This document shows, one piece after another, positions 19,394 to 29,621 of a stretch of 64,000 nucleotides of DNA. A program made the position numbers and the translations under genes. This stretch comes from an uncultured bacterium (GTDB lineage: Bacteria; Bacillota; Clostridia; Lachnospirales; Lachnospiraceae). Numbering within the stretch: position 1 is the first letter of the stretch; every line of letters begins with the position of its first letter. The notes under the pieces are model-generated. The model made no database searches. It saw nothing but the letters and a program-made list of their open reading frames with translations, and was not told the DNA's origin. The DNA lies in contig CAMXIF010000014.1 in NCBI GenBank assembly GCA_947243845.1, positions 1-64,000 on the forward strand. The letters run 5' to 3'.

Positions 19394-20464
19394 ATGAGAA
19401 AAAAACAGTATAGCAGGATGACGGCGCTTCTTCTGGCAGTCGGTCTGTCGGCCGCATCTCTTACGGGCTGTGGAATCGGTGACGGCAACGGAACTAAGGT
19501 GGTTCTTACCACAGGATTTAATAAGGATGAGATATTCCGGATAGAGACCAGTACCTGTACCCTGCCGGAACTGATGGTGTATCTGACCACGATCCAGAAC
19601 CGCTATGAGAGTGTTTATGGTGCGGAAATCTGGAATACCAAGGCAGATGGAGTGACGCTGGAAGAGAATGTAAAAAATATTGCGCTGGCACAGATCGCTC
19701 AGATCAAGACTATGAATCTGATGGCCGGGCGATATGAAGTGAGTTTGGAGGATGAGGAGAAGGCACAGGCGGAAAACGCGGCAAAGACATATTACGGGTC
19801 TTTGAATGACAGGGAGATTGAATTGATGGGGGTGTCCGAGAAATTGATCGAAGACCTCTACACGGAACTTGCGCTGGCAGAGAAGATGTATCAGTATACC
19901 ATCAAGGACATCAATCCGGAGATCAGCGATGATGAGGCCAGAACCATCACAGTACAGCATATTCTGATTAAGACTTATGCATTGGACGGAACCGGCAAAA
20001 AGATCGAATACACGGAACATGCCAGGCAGAATGCTTACGAGGAAGCCTGTGAGGCGCTGAAGGAGGCCGAAAAGGAAGAGGCGGATTTTGACGAACTGAT
20101 CCGCAGGTACAGCGAAGATGATAAGGCCACGTATTCCTTTGGCAAAGGAGAGATGGATCCTGCGTTTGAGGAAGCGGCCTTCAATCTGGGCACGGGAGAG
20201 ATCAGCGATATTGTGGAGACGGAATATGGCTATCATATCATCAAATGTATCAGTACTTTTGACCGGGAAGAGACGGACGCCAACAAGATCAAGATTGTGG
20301 AACAGCGGCGTGAGGAGGCCTTTGGGAAGGAGTATGATGCTTATGTGGATACCCTTACCAGAAATTTGAATGAGGAATTGTGGAACACTGTGAGTTTTAT
20401 TCACGATGAAAATGTGGCCACACAGGATTTCTTCGAGGTGTACGCACAGTATTTTGGAACGTAA
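19394..20464 (+). CDS. PrsA-like peptidyl-prolyl isomerase lipoprotein
   Basis: Lipobox SLTGCG; parvulin domain QHILIKT...FGKGEMDPAFEEAAFNLGTGEISDIVETEYGYHIIK. Confidence 0.88.
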   Translation: MRKKQYSRMTALLLAVGLSAASLTGCGIGDGNGTKVVLTTGFNKDEIFRIETSTCTLPELMVYLTTIQNRYESVYGAEIWNTKADGVTLEENVKNIALAQIAQIKTMNLMAGRYEVSLEDEEKAQAENAAKTYYGSLNDREIELMGVSEKLIEDLYTELALAEKMYQYTIKDINPEISDDEARTITVQHILIKTYALDGTGKKIEYTEHARQNAYEEACEALKEAEKEEADFDELIRRYSEDDKATYSFGKGEMDPAFEEAAFNLGTGEISDIVETEYGYHIIKCISTFDREETDANKIKIVEQRREEAFGKEYDAYVDTLTRNLNEELWNTVSFIHDENVATQDFFEVYAQYFGT

Positions 20465-20567
20465 AGTGCATATAAAGGAAAAATGTGAGAAGGGGGATTG
20501 TAAACCGACTTTAGAAAAAGTTTATAATTTTGCAACCCTGCATAAAATCTGGATAAAACGAAAATTA

Positions 20568-20594
20568 TTAGCACTCTGTCTAACTGAGTGCTAA
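20568..20594 (+). promoter_or_regulatory. CIRCE element (HrcA operator)
   Basis: TTAGCACTC-N9-GAGTGCTAA, a perfect CIRCE inverted repeat; promoter-like TTGCAA-N17-ATAAAA just upstream. Confidence 0.93.
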
Positions 20595-20705
20595 TTTTGT
20601 CTTGACTTCTATTTTACAGGGTATTAAACTATTTCACAGGAAGAAAACAGGATAGGGGCCGGTCGATACGGCCTGACGGATATGGAAAGGAACGTGAGGA
20701 AAATT

Positions 20706-22850
20706 ATGGAAGCAAAACATGGTAATCTATCAATCAACAGCGATAACATATTCCCGATTATCAAAAAGTGGCTGTATTCAGACCATGATATTTTTTTCAG
20801 GGAACTGATCTCCAATGGATGTGATGCTATCACTAAATTAAAGAAACTGGACATGATGGGCGAATATGCCCTGGCTGACGATTATAAGGCGAAGATACAG
20901 ATCATCGTGAATCCTGAGGAAAAGACGCTCAAGTTCATCGATAATGGTATCGGTATGACGGCACAGGAAGTGGAGGAGTATATCAACCAGATTGCTTTCT
21001 CCGGTGCGGCGGATTTCATAGAGAAATATAAGGATAAGGCAAATGACGATCAGATCATCGGTCATTTTGGACTGGGATTCTATTCTGCGTTCATGGTGGC
21101 GGACGAGGTGCATATCGATACCCTGTCTTATCAGGAAGGAGCACAGGCAGTACACTGGGAGTGTGACGGCGGCACAGAGTTTGATATGGAAGAAGGAAGC
21201 CGTAGTGAAGTAGGAACAGAGATCACCCTGTTTATCAACGAAGACTGTCTGGAATTCTGTAACGAATATAAGGCAAGGGAAGTGATCAAGAAATACTGTT
21301 CTTTCATGCCTACGGAAATCTATCTCTCCAAGGCAAACAGCACGGAGACACAGATCATTAAGGCAGAGGAGAAATTGGATACCGATGAAGTGGTGGAGGA
21401 GATTGCCAAGGAGAAGGAAGAGGATGAGCAGAAACTGAAGATTAAGAAGCGTCCGGAACTTCTCAATGAGATACATCCTCTGTGGGCGAAGCACCCTAAT
21501 GAGTGTACGAAGGAGGAGTATCTGGAGTTCTACAGAAAAGTATTCCAGGATTACAAGGAGCCGTTGTTCTGGATTCATCTGAACATGGATTATCCTTTCA
21601 ATATGAAGGGCATCCTGTATTTCCCGAAGATTAACATGGAGTATGAGTCTATCGAGGGAACCATTAAACTTTATAACAATCAGGTGTTTATCGCTGACAA
21701 TATCAAAGAAGTCATTCCGGAGTTCTTACTGCTGTTAAAGGGCGTGATCGACTGTCCGGATCTGCCGCTCAACGTATCCAGAAGTGCGCTGCAAAACGAT
21801 GGCTTTGTCAAGAAGATCAGTGAGTATATCACTAAGAAAGTGGCGGACAAGCTTTCCGGCATGTGCAAGACGGAGAAGGAAGAGTATGAGAAATACTGGG
21901 ATGACATCAGTCCGTTTATCAAGTTCGGCTGCCTGAAGGATGACAAGTTCTGTGAGAAGATGACAGATTACATCCTCTTTAAGAATCTGGATGGTAACTA
22001 TATGACCCTTCCGGAGTGTCTGGAAGTCAATAAGACAGATCCTGATGAGGTGGATGAGGCGGCGGAAGAAAACGCTGTGGATGAGAACGGTGAGAAGGTG
22101 GAAGCCGAGGTCGTGGACGAGAATGGTGACACAGCAGAAGCCGTGGATGAGAATGGTGAAATGGTAGAGGCAGAGGTAGTCGATGCAGACGGTGAACCTC
22201 TGGAGGATGCCGAGGAAGAGGAGAAGAAAGAGAAGGTCATCTACTATGTGACGGATGAGAAACAGCAGAGCCAGTACATCAACATGTTCAAGGCGGCTAA
22301 GATGGATGCTGTAATCCTCACCCACAATATCGACCAGCCTTTTGTATCTCAGCTGGAGGCGAAGAACGAAGGTATTAAGTTCCAGCGTATTGACGCGGAT
22401 CTGACGGATACTTTCAAGGCGAAGACATCCAAGAAGGCCGAGAAAGAGATGGAAGAGCAGGCGGAGGCTGTGGCCAAGCTGATGAAGAAGGTTCTCAAGA
22501 AGGATGCCATCAAGGTGAAGATTGAGAAACTCAAGAATAAGAAGATATCTTCTATGATCACTCTTTCCGAGGAGACACGCCGGATGCAGGATATGATGAA
22601 GATGTACTCCATGCAGGGCATGGGCGGTATGGATATGGGAATGTTTGGCAAGGAGGGCGAGACACTGATCCTCAATGCGAACCATCCGCTGGTACAGTAT
22701 GTGATTGAGCATCAGGAAGGCGATAATGTGAAGATGATCTGCGAACAGCTCTATGATCTGGCACTCTTGCAGCAGGCGCCTTTGGAGCCTGAGGCTATGA
22801 CCAAGTTTATAACCCGGAGCAATGATATTATGATGCTCTTGACTAAGTAG
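20706..22850 (+). CDS. htpG: Hsp90-family chaperone HtpG
   Basis: IFFRELISNGCDAITKL, GIGMTAQEVEEYINQIAFSGAADFIEKYKD, GHFGLGFYSAFMVADEV, LPLNVSRSALQND. Confidence 0.96.
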   Translation: MEAKHGNLSINSDNIFPIIKKWLYSDHDIFFRELISNGCDAITKLKKLDMMGEYALADDYKAKIQIIVNPEEKTLKFIDNGIGMTAQEVEEYINQIAFSGAADFIEKYKDKANDDQIIGHFGLGFYSAFMVADEVHIDTLSYQEGAQAVHWECDGGTEFDMEEGSRSEVGTEITLFINEDCLEFCNEYKAREVIKKYCSFMPTEIYLSKANSTETQIIKAEEKLDTDEVVEEIAKEKEEDEQKLKIKKRPELLNEIHPLWAKHPNECTKEEYLEFYRKVFQDYKEPLFWIHLNMDYPFNMKGILYFPKINMEYESIEGTIKLYNNQVFIADNIKEVIPEFLLLLKGVIDCPDLPLNVSRSALQNDGFVKKISEYITKKVADKLSGMCKTEKEEYEKYWDDISPFIKFGCLKDDKFCEKMTDYILFKNLDGNYMTLPECLEVNKTDPDEVDEAAEENAVDENGEKVEAEVVDENGDTAEAVDENGEMVEAEVVDADGEPLEDAEEEEKKEKVIYYVTDEKQQSQYINMFKAAKMDAVILTHNIDQPFVSQLEAKNEGIKFQRIDADLTDTFKAKTSKKAEKEMEEQAEAVAKLMKKVLKKDAIKVKIEKLKNKKISSMITLSEETRRMQDMMKMYSMQGMGGMDMGMFGKEGETLILNANHPLVQYVIEHQEGDNVKMICEQLYDLALLQQAPLEPEAMTKFITRSNDIMMLLTK

Positions 22851-22870
22851 GGCTTGTAGATATCCAAAAG

Positions 22871-22881
22871 TTATGTAAACT
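22871..22881 (+). repeat. XerD-arm-like motif TTATGTAAACT
   Basis: Exact 11-mer downstream of htpG. Confidence 0.9.
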
Positions 22882-22893
22882 AGAATGGATAAG

Positions 22894-22942
22894 AATGACC
22901 GGTTGCAACGCCAGAAACGGCGGGTGAAACCGGTCATTTGTG
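22894..22942 (+). terminator. Rho-independent terminator downstream of htpG
   Basis: AATGACCGGTT (22894-22904)/AACCGGTCATT (22928-22938) with inner GCC/GGC. Confidence 0.65.
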
Positions 22943-23228
22943 TTAATAGCGGATGTACTGTCTTTGTTCATAAGTCGGTTGAAAAGAATATGAAAAATAT
23001 TATCATTTAAATGTTGAATGTTTTGACAGTTTTATATAACTAAGGGATTCTGTATGTTGATGGTCTGATACAGGTATACCGGATGTCAGAATCAAAGATT
23101 GTATGGAAAGAAATCATGAAACAGGGGGATGCCAGGCATGAATGTAAAGCGTTTTGAACCTTCGTATTACGAACGTGAGAATCCGGATGTGGAACAATAA
23201 AGATTTATAAAACAGCAGGGCCGGGGTA

Positions 23229-24494
23229 TTACCCCGGTTCTGCGATTCTACTGACTCCTACATAGATTTCCGAGATTTTATACCATGTGGGATAGTCCAC
23301 AATCCCGGTCTGGGGAAGATTGAAGATACGCTGGAATATCCTCACGGTATTGGCGGTATTGGTTCCGTAGATGCCATCGGCTGCAATCCGTGGAATGGCC
23401 GGGTAATTCTGGGCGATACGGTTGAGCTGCTGTTGAATCTGCAGGACTTTGTCGCCGGATGCACCCACATTCAGGTTATAGCCGGGCCAGGAGGAAGGGA
23501 CACCGGAAACAGCTACGGCGCTGTTGATATACATATCGCTGCCGTAATAATAGCGGATGATCTCGATGGGAGAGTAGCCCTCATCCCCCAGATACTTGGA
23601 ACCCCATTGGCTTAAGCCATTGCAGGTTACGTTCCGGCCGTCACAGTAGGAGGTAAAGATTGGCTGGCGAACTCCGGGACGGGAGAGGTAGTTGGCGAAG
23701 ATACTGTCTACCAGCCTGTCGATGTTTTTGTAGATGTTGCGCCCGCGAATCCATTTTTGGTCATAGGCGGTGGAGGATGTGATGGTGAAATTATATCCTT
23801 TATTTCTATACCATTCGGTGTATACTCGGTTTAAGGTAAAGGACATGATGGCCAGTGTATTGGCATAGATAGCGTTTTCCGGCCAGGTAGCATAGATTTC
23901 AGAGGATACCACGTTCTTGATATAATCCCGGTAACGGACATAATAGTTGACGGCGGTGGAGTCAGAGGGAACGCCATCATGTACGATGATATATTCCGGG
24001 ATGACCACGCGGCTTAAGACAATCTCACCGGATTCATCCATAGGTTTGATCTCATCTTCCGGGATCTTGGGCGGATAGTCCCCATATAGGGTGTGGTCAG
24101 GAATTGCAATGATCTCTTCGTTATCCTGTGTCATCTCAGTGGGCGTCATTGCAATATTCTGGACGGCAGTCACATCCGGCAGAACTTCCACACCGGATAC
24201 AATCACCGGCTCATAGCCGGGCGCTGTGACAGATACCGTATATTCGGAATACGGCATGGGTGAATTGGGTGTGAGGCTGTATTGCAGGGGCGGTGTTTTG
24301 AGATTTATGACATCTGTCTGTCCGGAAGAGTCTGTATTCAGGGTTTCTACCGTGCTGTCAGGCTCTCCGGTAAAGGAGATGGTGACAGATGCGTTCTGTA
24401 TGGGGATCAGGCCGATGTTTGCAGTGACATTGATCTGCAGCTGTCCGGTTGTGTCATCCTCATTCTGTGTGCTCTTTAATATGTTTTCTTCCAT
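23229..24494 (-). CDS. SpoIID-like protein with C-terminal peptidoglycan-binding domain
   Basis: VRYRDYIKNVVSSEIYATWPENAIYANTLAIMSFTLNRVY (SpoIID-like) and ASGDKVLQIQQQLNRIA...DGIYGTNTANTVRIFQ (PG-binding). Confidence 0.85.
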   Translation of the reverse strand: MEENILKSTQNEDDTTGQLQINVTANIGLIPIQNASVTISFTGEPDSTVETLNTDSSGQTDVINLKTPPLQYSLTPNSPMPYSEYTVSVTAPGYEPVIVSGVEVLPDVTAVQNIAMTPTEMTQDNEEIIAIPDHTLYGDYPPKIPEDEIKPMDESGEIVLSRVVIPEYIIVHDGVPSDSTAVNYYVRYRDYIKNVVSSEIYATWPENAIYANTLAIMSFTLNRVYTEWYRNKGYNFTITSSTAYDQKWIRGRNIYKNIDRLVDSIFANYLSRPGVRQPIFTSYCDGRNVTCNGLSQWGSKYLGDEGYSPIEIIRYYYGSDMYINSAVAVSGVPSSWPGYNLNVGASGDKVLQIQQQLNRIAQNYPAIPRIAADGIYGTNTANTVRIFQRIFNLPQTGIVDYPTWYKISEIYVGVSRIAEPG

Positions 24495-24651
24495 AGGATA
24501 CCTCGTTGGCTCTCTTATCTTTAGGGTATGCAATTAAGGTTGCACATGCTACCTCATAAATGGTATACTATAATCAGTATGCGGTATTGTAATCTGCAGT
24601 CGATTTCTGGCAGATAATGGCACGATCAATCCCAGCATAGGGAGTGGAAAA

Positions 24652-27600
24652 GTGAGACAGGTAATAGAAGAAATCTTACATGGTAAATTTAATTTTGAGA
24701 GCGGTTCTCTGGACTTTTCCTGCCCGCGCATTGAGTTGTCGCTCCATGCCGACACGGCCTGTGAGGGATTTTTTTTGGTGTACGGCCCTGAGGGGCAGGT
24801 GACGGAGGGGCATGTAACGTCTTCCGACCTGCGCATGGAATGTGTGACCAGGACTTTCAGCGGCAGCCAGGATGAGATCCTGTATCGGTTTGATGCCGCG
24901 GGTATGGAAGCGGGGGAAGAAGTCAGGGGCAGCTTTCACGTGATTTCCAACCACGGTGAATATTATCTTCCCTTCTCGGTGTCCATTGTGCCGGAGGCGA
25001 TCACTTCCAGTCTGGGAAATATCAAAAATCTGTTCCACTTTACCAATCTGGCAAAGAGCAGCTGGGAAGAGGCGGTGAAGCTTTTTTATTCCAGGGAATT
25101 TAAGGCTGTGTTCGCCGGCAATGACAGACAGCATTATGCGGCTTATAAAGGACTTTCAGCGGTGCCCGGCAACGAGCATAATGTGGAAGAATTTCTTCTG
25201 GAGATCAATAAGAAAAAAGCAGTGGAGTATATTCCGGAGGAAAAGGAGATTAAGATAGAAGACCCGCTGGAGACCACCCGGTATGCACTGGTGGTCAACC
25301 GCAACGGCTGGGGGTATACCCGTTTGCGGATTGCCGTGGAGGGAGACTTCCTGCAGTTGAAAGAGGATGAGGTGACAGATTCCGCATTTTTGGGGAATAT
25401 TTACCGGGTCTATTATTATGTGGAACATGACAAACTGCACGCGGGCAATAATTATGGCGCGATTCTTCTGATACAGGAACATGAGACGATACGGATTCCG
25501 GTCACTGTGGTGAAAAGCACTGTGGGGAGAAAACTTCTGGGCCTGCAGCGGGAAAAGAAGCAGCTCACAGTGGAAGTAATGGCTTATTATCAGGCTTTTC
25601 GTATGAAGAAGATCGGGACAAAGACCTGGCTTACGGAAACCAATAAGCTGCTGGGACGTATGGCAGAGATAGACGATAAGGATGTTGCGGTGAAACTTTT
25701 TACAGCGCAGATTCTGCTCACGGAGGAACGTTATAACGAGGGCAGGTGGCTGATCGAGAAGCAGAGGGATTCGGTGGAGATGAGAAAGGATGCCGATCCG
25801 GCGCTGTGGTGCTATTATCTGTATCTGACCACGCTTTACAGTAAGGAAGAGCATTATGTGGATGAAGTGGCGGATATGGTGGAGAGCATCTATGAGCGCA
25901 ATCGCGGCAATTGGCGGATTGCCTGGCTTTTGTCTTATCTTTCGGAAGAGTATGTAAAGAGTCCGACCCGTAAATGGGCGCTCTTGGAGGAGTTATTTGC
26001 TCATCACTGCACTTCTCCTGTTATTTACATAGAAGCATGGAATATCATCCGCGCGAATCCGGCGATGCTCTTAAAGCTGGATACATTTGAACAGCAAATA
26101 TTGACTTATGCGGTCAAGAACGACCTTTTAAAAGAGGATGTCATCCGGCAGATAGTTTATCTTGCCCAGCATCAGCGAGGCTATTCGGTCAGCCTGTATA
26201 AGATTCTCGCGGGATGTTATGAGAAGATGCCGGACAGTGAGATTTTGCATGCGGTATGCAGTCTGCTCATTAAGGGAAACTGCCGTGGGGAGGAATACTT
26301 TAAATGGTATAGCGCGGGAGTGGAGGAGAATCTGCGGATCACGAGACTCTATGAATATTATATGATGTCCATCTCCCTGGATTATGACGGGCCGCTGCCG
26401 AAGATGATATTGATGTATTTTGCCTATCAGAGTGACCTGCACTATGAGATTACGGCTTATCTCTATGCCTATGTTCACAGGCACAGGGAGGAGATGCCGG
26501 ATATTTATGTAAACTATACGGCGGCCATGGAACGCTTTGTGCTGGAGCAGATGAAACGGGGACACGTGAATAAGCATCTGGCTTATCTCTACCGTCACAT
26601 CATCAGTCTGCCTATGGTCGATGAGGAGAGCGCCAAGGCGCTGGCATCTCTTCTATTTGTAAGGGAAATACGGGTGGCATCCGATAAAATCAAAGAAGTG
26701 ATTCTGTCTTATCCGTATCGGAAGGATCTGAAAGTCTATCCGCTTACGGCGGGCAGGGCACTGGTGCCGGTCTATGCTTCCGATTGTAAGATTCTTTTGG
26801 GAGATGGGGAAGGCAACCGTTATAGCACGAGTGTGGAGTATCAGATGGAGACATTGCTCAGTCCGGTCAGGCTGGCCCTGATGATCTCTCCCTTTGTACG
26901 CGATCACCTGGGATATGCGATTTACATGTGTTATGAGTATCAGAATACACTTACGGTACAGGATGACAATGTGGATTTGTTTGCCCTGCTTGCGCAGTCG
27001 GAGCGGATTGAGGATCATACCAGACGCATGATCCGCAGGATGCTGGTTGATTTTTATTATGAAAAGGACAGGATGAGGGAGCTGGATGATTTCCTGCTTG
27101 CCCTGCATCCGGAAGAGATACGGACGAAAGACCGTGGGGAGATTGTGCGCTGCATGGTGAACCGGGGTATGTATGAGGAAGCCTACGAATGGGTCTGCCG
27201 CTACGGTCCCTACAGTATGGATGCCAAGACACTGCTGAAATTATGCAGCAGGCTGTTGGATTTATTGGAGATTGAGGATGATCCGCTGATGACGGCCGTG
27301 CTGTTTTATGTGATGCAGAAGGGAAAGTACGATGATAGTGTCCTGCAGTATCTGGTGCGTTATTTTAACGGCAGTATTAAGGAGATGCGGGATGTATGGA
27401 AGACGGCACAGGCCTTTGGTGTGGATACATATGGCTTGTGTGAGCGTATGATCGTGCAGATGCTCTATACGGGAGCTCATGTGGGAGAAAAGATTGAGAT
27501 CTTTCGTTCTTATAATAAGAGCGGGGGCAGTGAACGCCTGCGGGCTGCTTTTTTGTCGCAGTGCTGCTATGATTATGTGATTGGTGAGCAGATTACGGAG

Positions 27601-28218
27601 CCTTATGTATTTGAGAGTGTTCTGCAGTTGTATCTGGAGGGCGCACAGCTGCACTTTGTCTGCAAGATTGCCTGTCTGCGCCACTATGCTGAGAACCGTC
27701 AGGATCAGACGAATACGGTCAAACGTGCCTGTGCGGACTTTTTGCGGGACCTTTTGGATAAGCAGATCGTGCTGCCGCTCTATAAAGAATATCAGGGTGT
27801 GCTGCCGCAGATGGATGCCTATCTGGATAAGACCATGGTGGAGTATCGGGTAAGACCGGGCAGCAGAGCGGTCATCCACTATGTGATTCAGAGTGAGGGT
27901 ACCGGGGAGAATGAGTATTGTAAGGAAGAGATGCGGGACATGTTCGGTGGTATCTGTGTGAAGGAGTTTGTGCTGTTCTTTGGGGAAAGGCTGCAATACT
28001 ATATCACCGAAGAGACGGAGAACGGAGAACAGCTGACGAAGAGCGGCACGATCAATAAGAGCGATATTGGGCAGGAAAACTTTGAGAATCGGTTCTCGAT
28101 GCTCAATGATATCATGATCGGTAAGACGTTACAGGATTACGACACTGTGGATAACCTGCTGCAGGAGTATTACAGGCAGGATCATATGGTGGAACAGATA
28201 TTTATGACGCTTCGCTGA
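24652..28218 (+). CDS. Large uncharacterised protein (1188 aa; DUF5717-like): beta-sandwich N-terminus plus alpha-solenoid
   Basis: GTG start with upstream GGAG; beta-rich N-terminal repeats (SFHVISNHGEYYLPFSVSIVP) then a long helical region. Family name from memory. Confidence 0.8.
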   Translation: MRQVIEEILHGKFNFESGSLDFSCPRIELSLHADTACEGFFLVYGPEGQVTEGHVTSSDLRMECVTRTFSGSQDEILYRFDAAGMEAGEEVRGSFHVISNHGEYYLPFSVSIVPEAITSSLGNIKNLFHFTNLAKSSWEEAVKLFYSREFKAVFAGNDRQHYAAYKGLSAVPGNEHNVEEFLLEINKKKAVEYIPEEKEIKIEDPLETTRYALVVNRNGWGYTRLRIAVEGDFLQLKEDEVTDSAFLGNIYRVYYYVEHDKLHAGNNYGAILLIQEHETIRIPVTVVKSTVGRKLLGLQREKKQLTVEVMAYYQAFRMKKIGTKTWLTETNKLLGRMAEIDDKDVAVKLFTAQILLTEERYNEGRWLIEKQRDSVEMRKDADPALWCYYLYLTTLYSKEEHYVDEVADMVESIYERNRGNWRIAWLLSYLSEEYVKSPTRKWALLEELFAHHCTSPVIYIEAWNIIRANPAMLLKLDTFEQQILTYAVKNDLLKEDVIRQIVYLAQHQRGYSVSLYKILAGCYEKMPDSEILHAVCSLLIKGNCRGEEYFKWYSAGVEENLRITRLYEYYMMSISLDYDGPLPKMILMYFAYQSDLHYEITAYLYAYVHRHREEMPDIYVNYTAAMERFVLEQMKRGHVNKHLAYLYRHIISLPMVDEESAKALASLLFVREIRVASDKIKEVILSYPYRKDLKVYPLTAGRALVPVYASDCKILLGDGEGNRYSTSVEYQMETLLSPVRLALMISPFVRDHLGYAIYMCYEYQNTLTVQDDNVDLFALLAQSERIEDHTRRMIRRMLVDFYYEKDRMRELDDFLLALHPEEIRTKDRGEIVRCMVNRGMYEEAYEWVCRYGPYSMDAKTLLKLCSRLLDLLEIEDDPLMTAVLFYVMQKGKYDDSVLQYLVRYFNGSIKEMRDVWKTAQAFGVDTYGLCERMIVQMLYTGAHVGEKIEIFRSYNKSGGSERLRAAFLSQCCYDYVIGEQITEPYVFESVLQLYLEGAQLHFVCKIACLRHYAENRQDQTNTVKRACADFLRDLLDKQIVLPLYKEYQGVLPQMDAYLDKTMVEYRVRPGSRAVIHYVIQSEGTGENEYCKEEMRDMFGGICVKEFVLFFGERLQYYITEETENGEQLTKSGTINKSDIGQENFENRFSMLNDIMIGKTLQDYDTVDNLLQEYYRQDHMVEQIFMTLR
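26505..26515 (+). repeat. XerD-arm-like motif TTATGTAAACT
   Basis: Exact 11-mer inside the 1188-aa protein CDS. Confidence 0.9.
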
Positions 28219-28274
28219 ACGGTTGACAGGACGGCCACAAGCAGGGCGGATCAAAGGGAGTAAAAGCAGGGATT

Positions 28275-29594
28275 ATGTTCTTGGAACGTAAGGAGAAAGA
28301 GGAGAGCAAACTGCATAAAGGAAGTGTGCTGGTGGGATACGACCTGGGGGAACAGTATTCCCAGATCAGTTACTGTGTCTATGGAAATGAGGATGTGGAT
28401 ACAGTAGCAACGGTGGTAGGCACGAAACAGTATAACATTCCGACTGTGTTATGTAAACGAAAAGGAGTCAACCAGTGGTTCTACGGCAAAGATGCCATCA
28501 AGAACAGTGAAGAGGAAGATATGTTTGTGGTGGAGAATCTGTTATCCCTGGCCAAAAAGGGGGAAAAGATCACGCTGGATGGAGAAAGCTATGATCCGGT
28601 GGCACTGGTTACCCTCTTTATGCGGCGCAGCCTGACGCTGATGAATCTGATCGCTTCCATCGAAAATATTGCGGCGATCATGTTTACGGTGGATGAATTG
28701 GATGACCGGATGGTGGAGATTCTGGCGCAGGCGGCGGCCAATCTGAACCTGAAGACGCCCCATATTTATTTTCAGAGTCATACGGAGAGTTTTTATGCCT
28801 TTATACTGCATCAGCCGCCGGAACTTTGGACTTATCAGGTGATCGCCTGTGAGCATGACGGCAGGCGGCTTAAGACCTACCGCATGGAGTGCAACAAGCG
28901 GACAACGCCCATTGTGACACTGATTGATGAGCAGGTTTATGAGACGCTGGTGATCCCGGAGGAGGATGAGGAGGAACAGGTTAAGAAAGATGCCTTTCGT
29001 CTGGCAGACGAGCGGTTCCTTGGTATTTTGGAGGAAATGTGCGAAGGACATATCACTTCCAGCGCTTATCTTCTGGGGGATGGATTCCGGGAGGAATGGC
29101 ATGAACGTTCCCGGCAGTTTTTGTGTCATAACCGGCGGGTCTTTCAGGGGAATAATCTTTTTAGCAGAGGGGCTGTCTATGGGATCTTAGAGAAACTCGA
29201 TCCGGGAGAGGCGGGGCAAAGCCACGTTTTTCTGGGAAAGGACAAGCTGAAATCCAATGTTGGCATGCATGTGATGCGGCAGGGGAAAGAATCTTATTTT
29301 GCGCTGTTAGACGCCGGTGAGAACTGGTATGAGATACACAGGGAATGTGAGTTCCTTCTGGGCAGTGTGAAGAAACTGGAATTTGTTGTCACGCCGCTTA
29401 CGGGTAAGAACGCGGAGACAAAGGAGATACCGCTTGCGGGGGCAAAGGAGACAGGTGCGCCTTTTACCCGCTATGCCCTGGAAGTGTGGATGAGTACACC
29501 GGATACGGTGCAGATAAGAGTTACGGATCTGGGCTTTGGGGAGCTTTTCCTGGCTGGCGGCCAGGTGTGGGAGAAATCGTTTCAGGTATCCTGA
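28275..29594 (+). CDS. Hsp70/actin-like ATPase of unknown function (DUF5716-like)
   Basis: LVGYDLGEQYSQISYCVYG resembles phosphate-1 of ASKHA ATPases; SSAYLLGDGFREEW...NLFSRGAVYG resembles the DnaK GGSTRIP...AKGAA region. Confidence 0.7.
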   Translation: MFLERKEKEESKLHKGSVLVGYDLGEQYSQISYCVYGNEDVDTVATVVGTKQYNIPTVLCKRKGVNQWFYGKDAIKNSEEEDMFVVENLLSLAKKGEKITLDGESYDPVALVTLFMRRSLTLMNLIASIENIAAIMFTVDELDDRMVEILAQAAANLNLKTPHIYFQSHTESFYAFILHQPPELWTYQVIACEHDGRRLKTYRMECNKRTTPIVTLIDEQVYETLVIPEEDEEEQVKKDAFRLADERFLGILEEMCEGHITSSAYLLGDGFREEWHERSRQFLCHNRRVFQGNNLFSRGAVYGILEKLDPGEAGQSHVFLGKDKLKSNVGMHVMRQGKESYFALLDAGENWYEIHRECEFLLGSVKKLEFVVTPLTGKNAETKEIPLAGAKETGAPFTRYALEVWMSTPDTVQIRVTDLGFGELFLAGGQVWEKSFQVS

Positions 29595-29621
29595 TCCTGT
29601 GGGGAAAGGACGGCAAAACGT

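Noticed and set aside
21735-22937. 400-aa minus-strand ORF opposite htpG (and similar long antisense ORFs, e.g. 19391-20404, 17614-18528, 27262-27996)
   Set aside because: Shadow ORFs of high-confidence genes; low-complexity His/Leu/Ile-rich translations with no recognisable domain.
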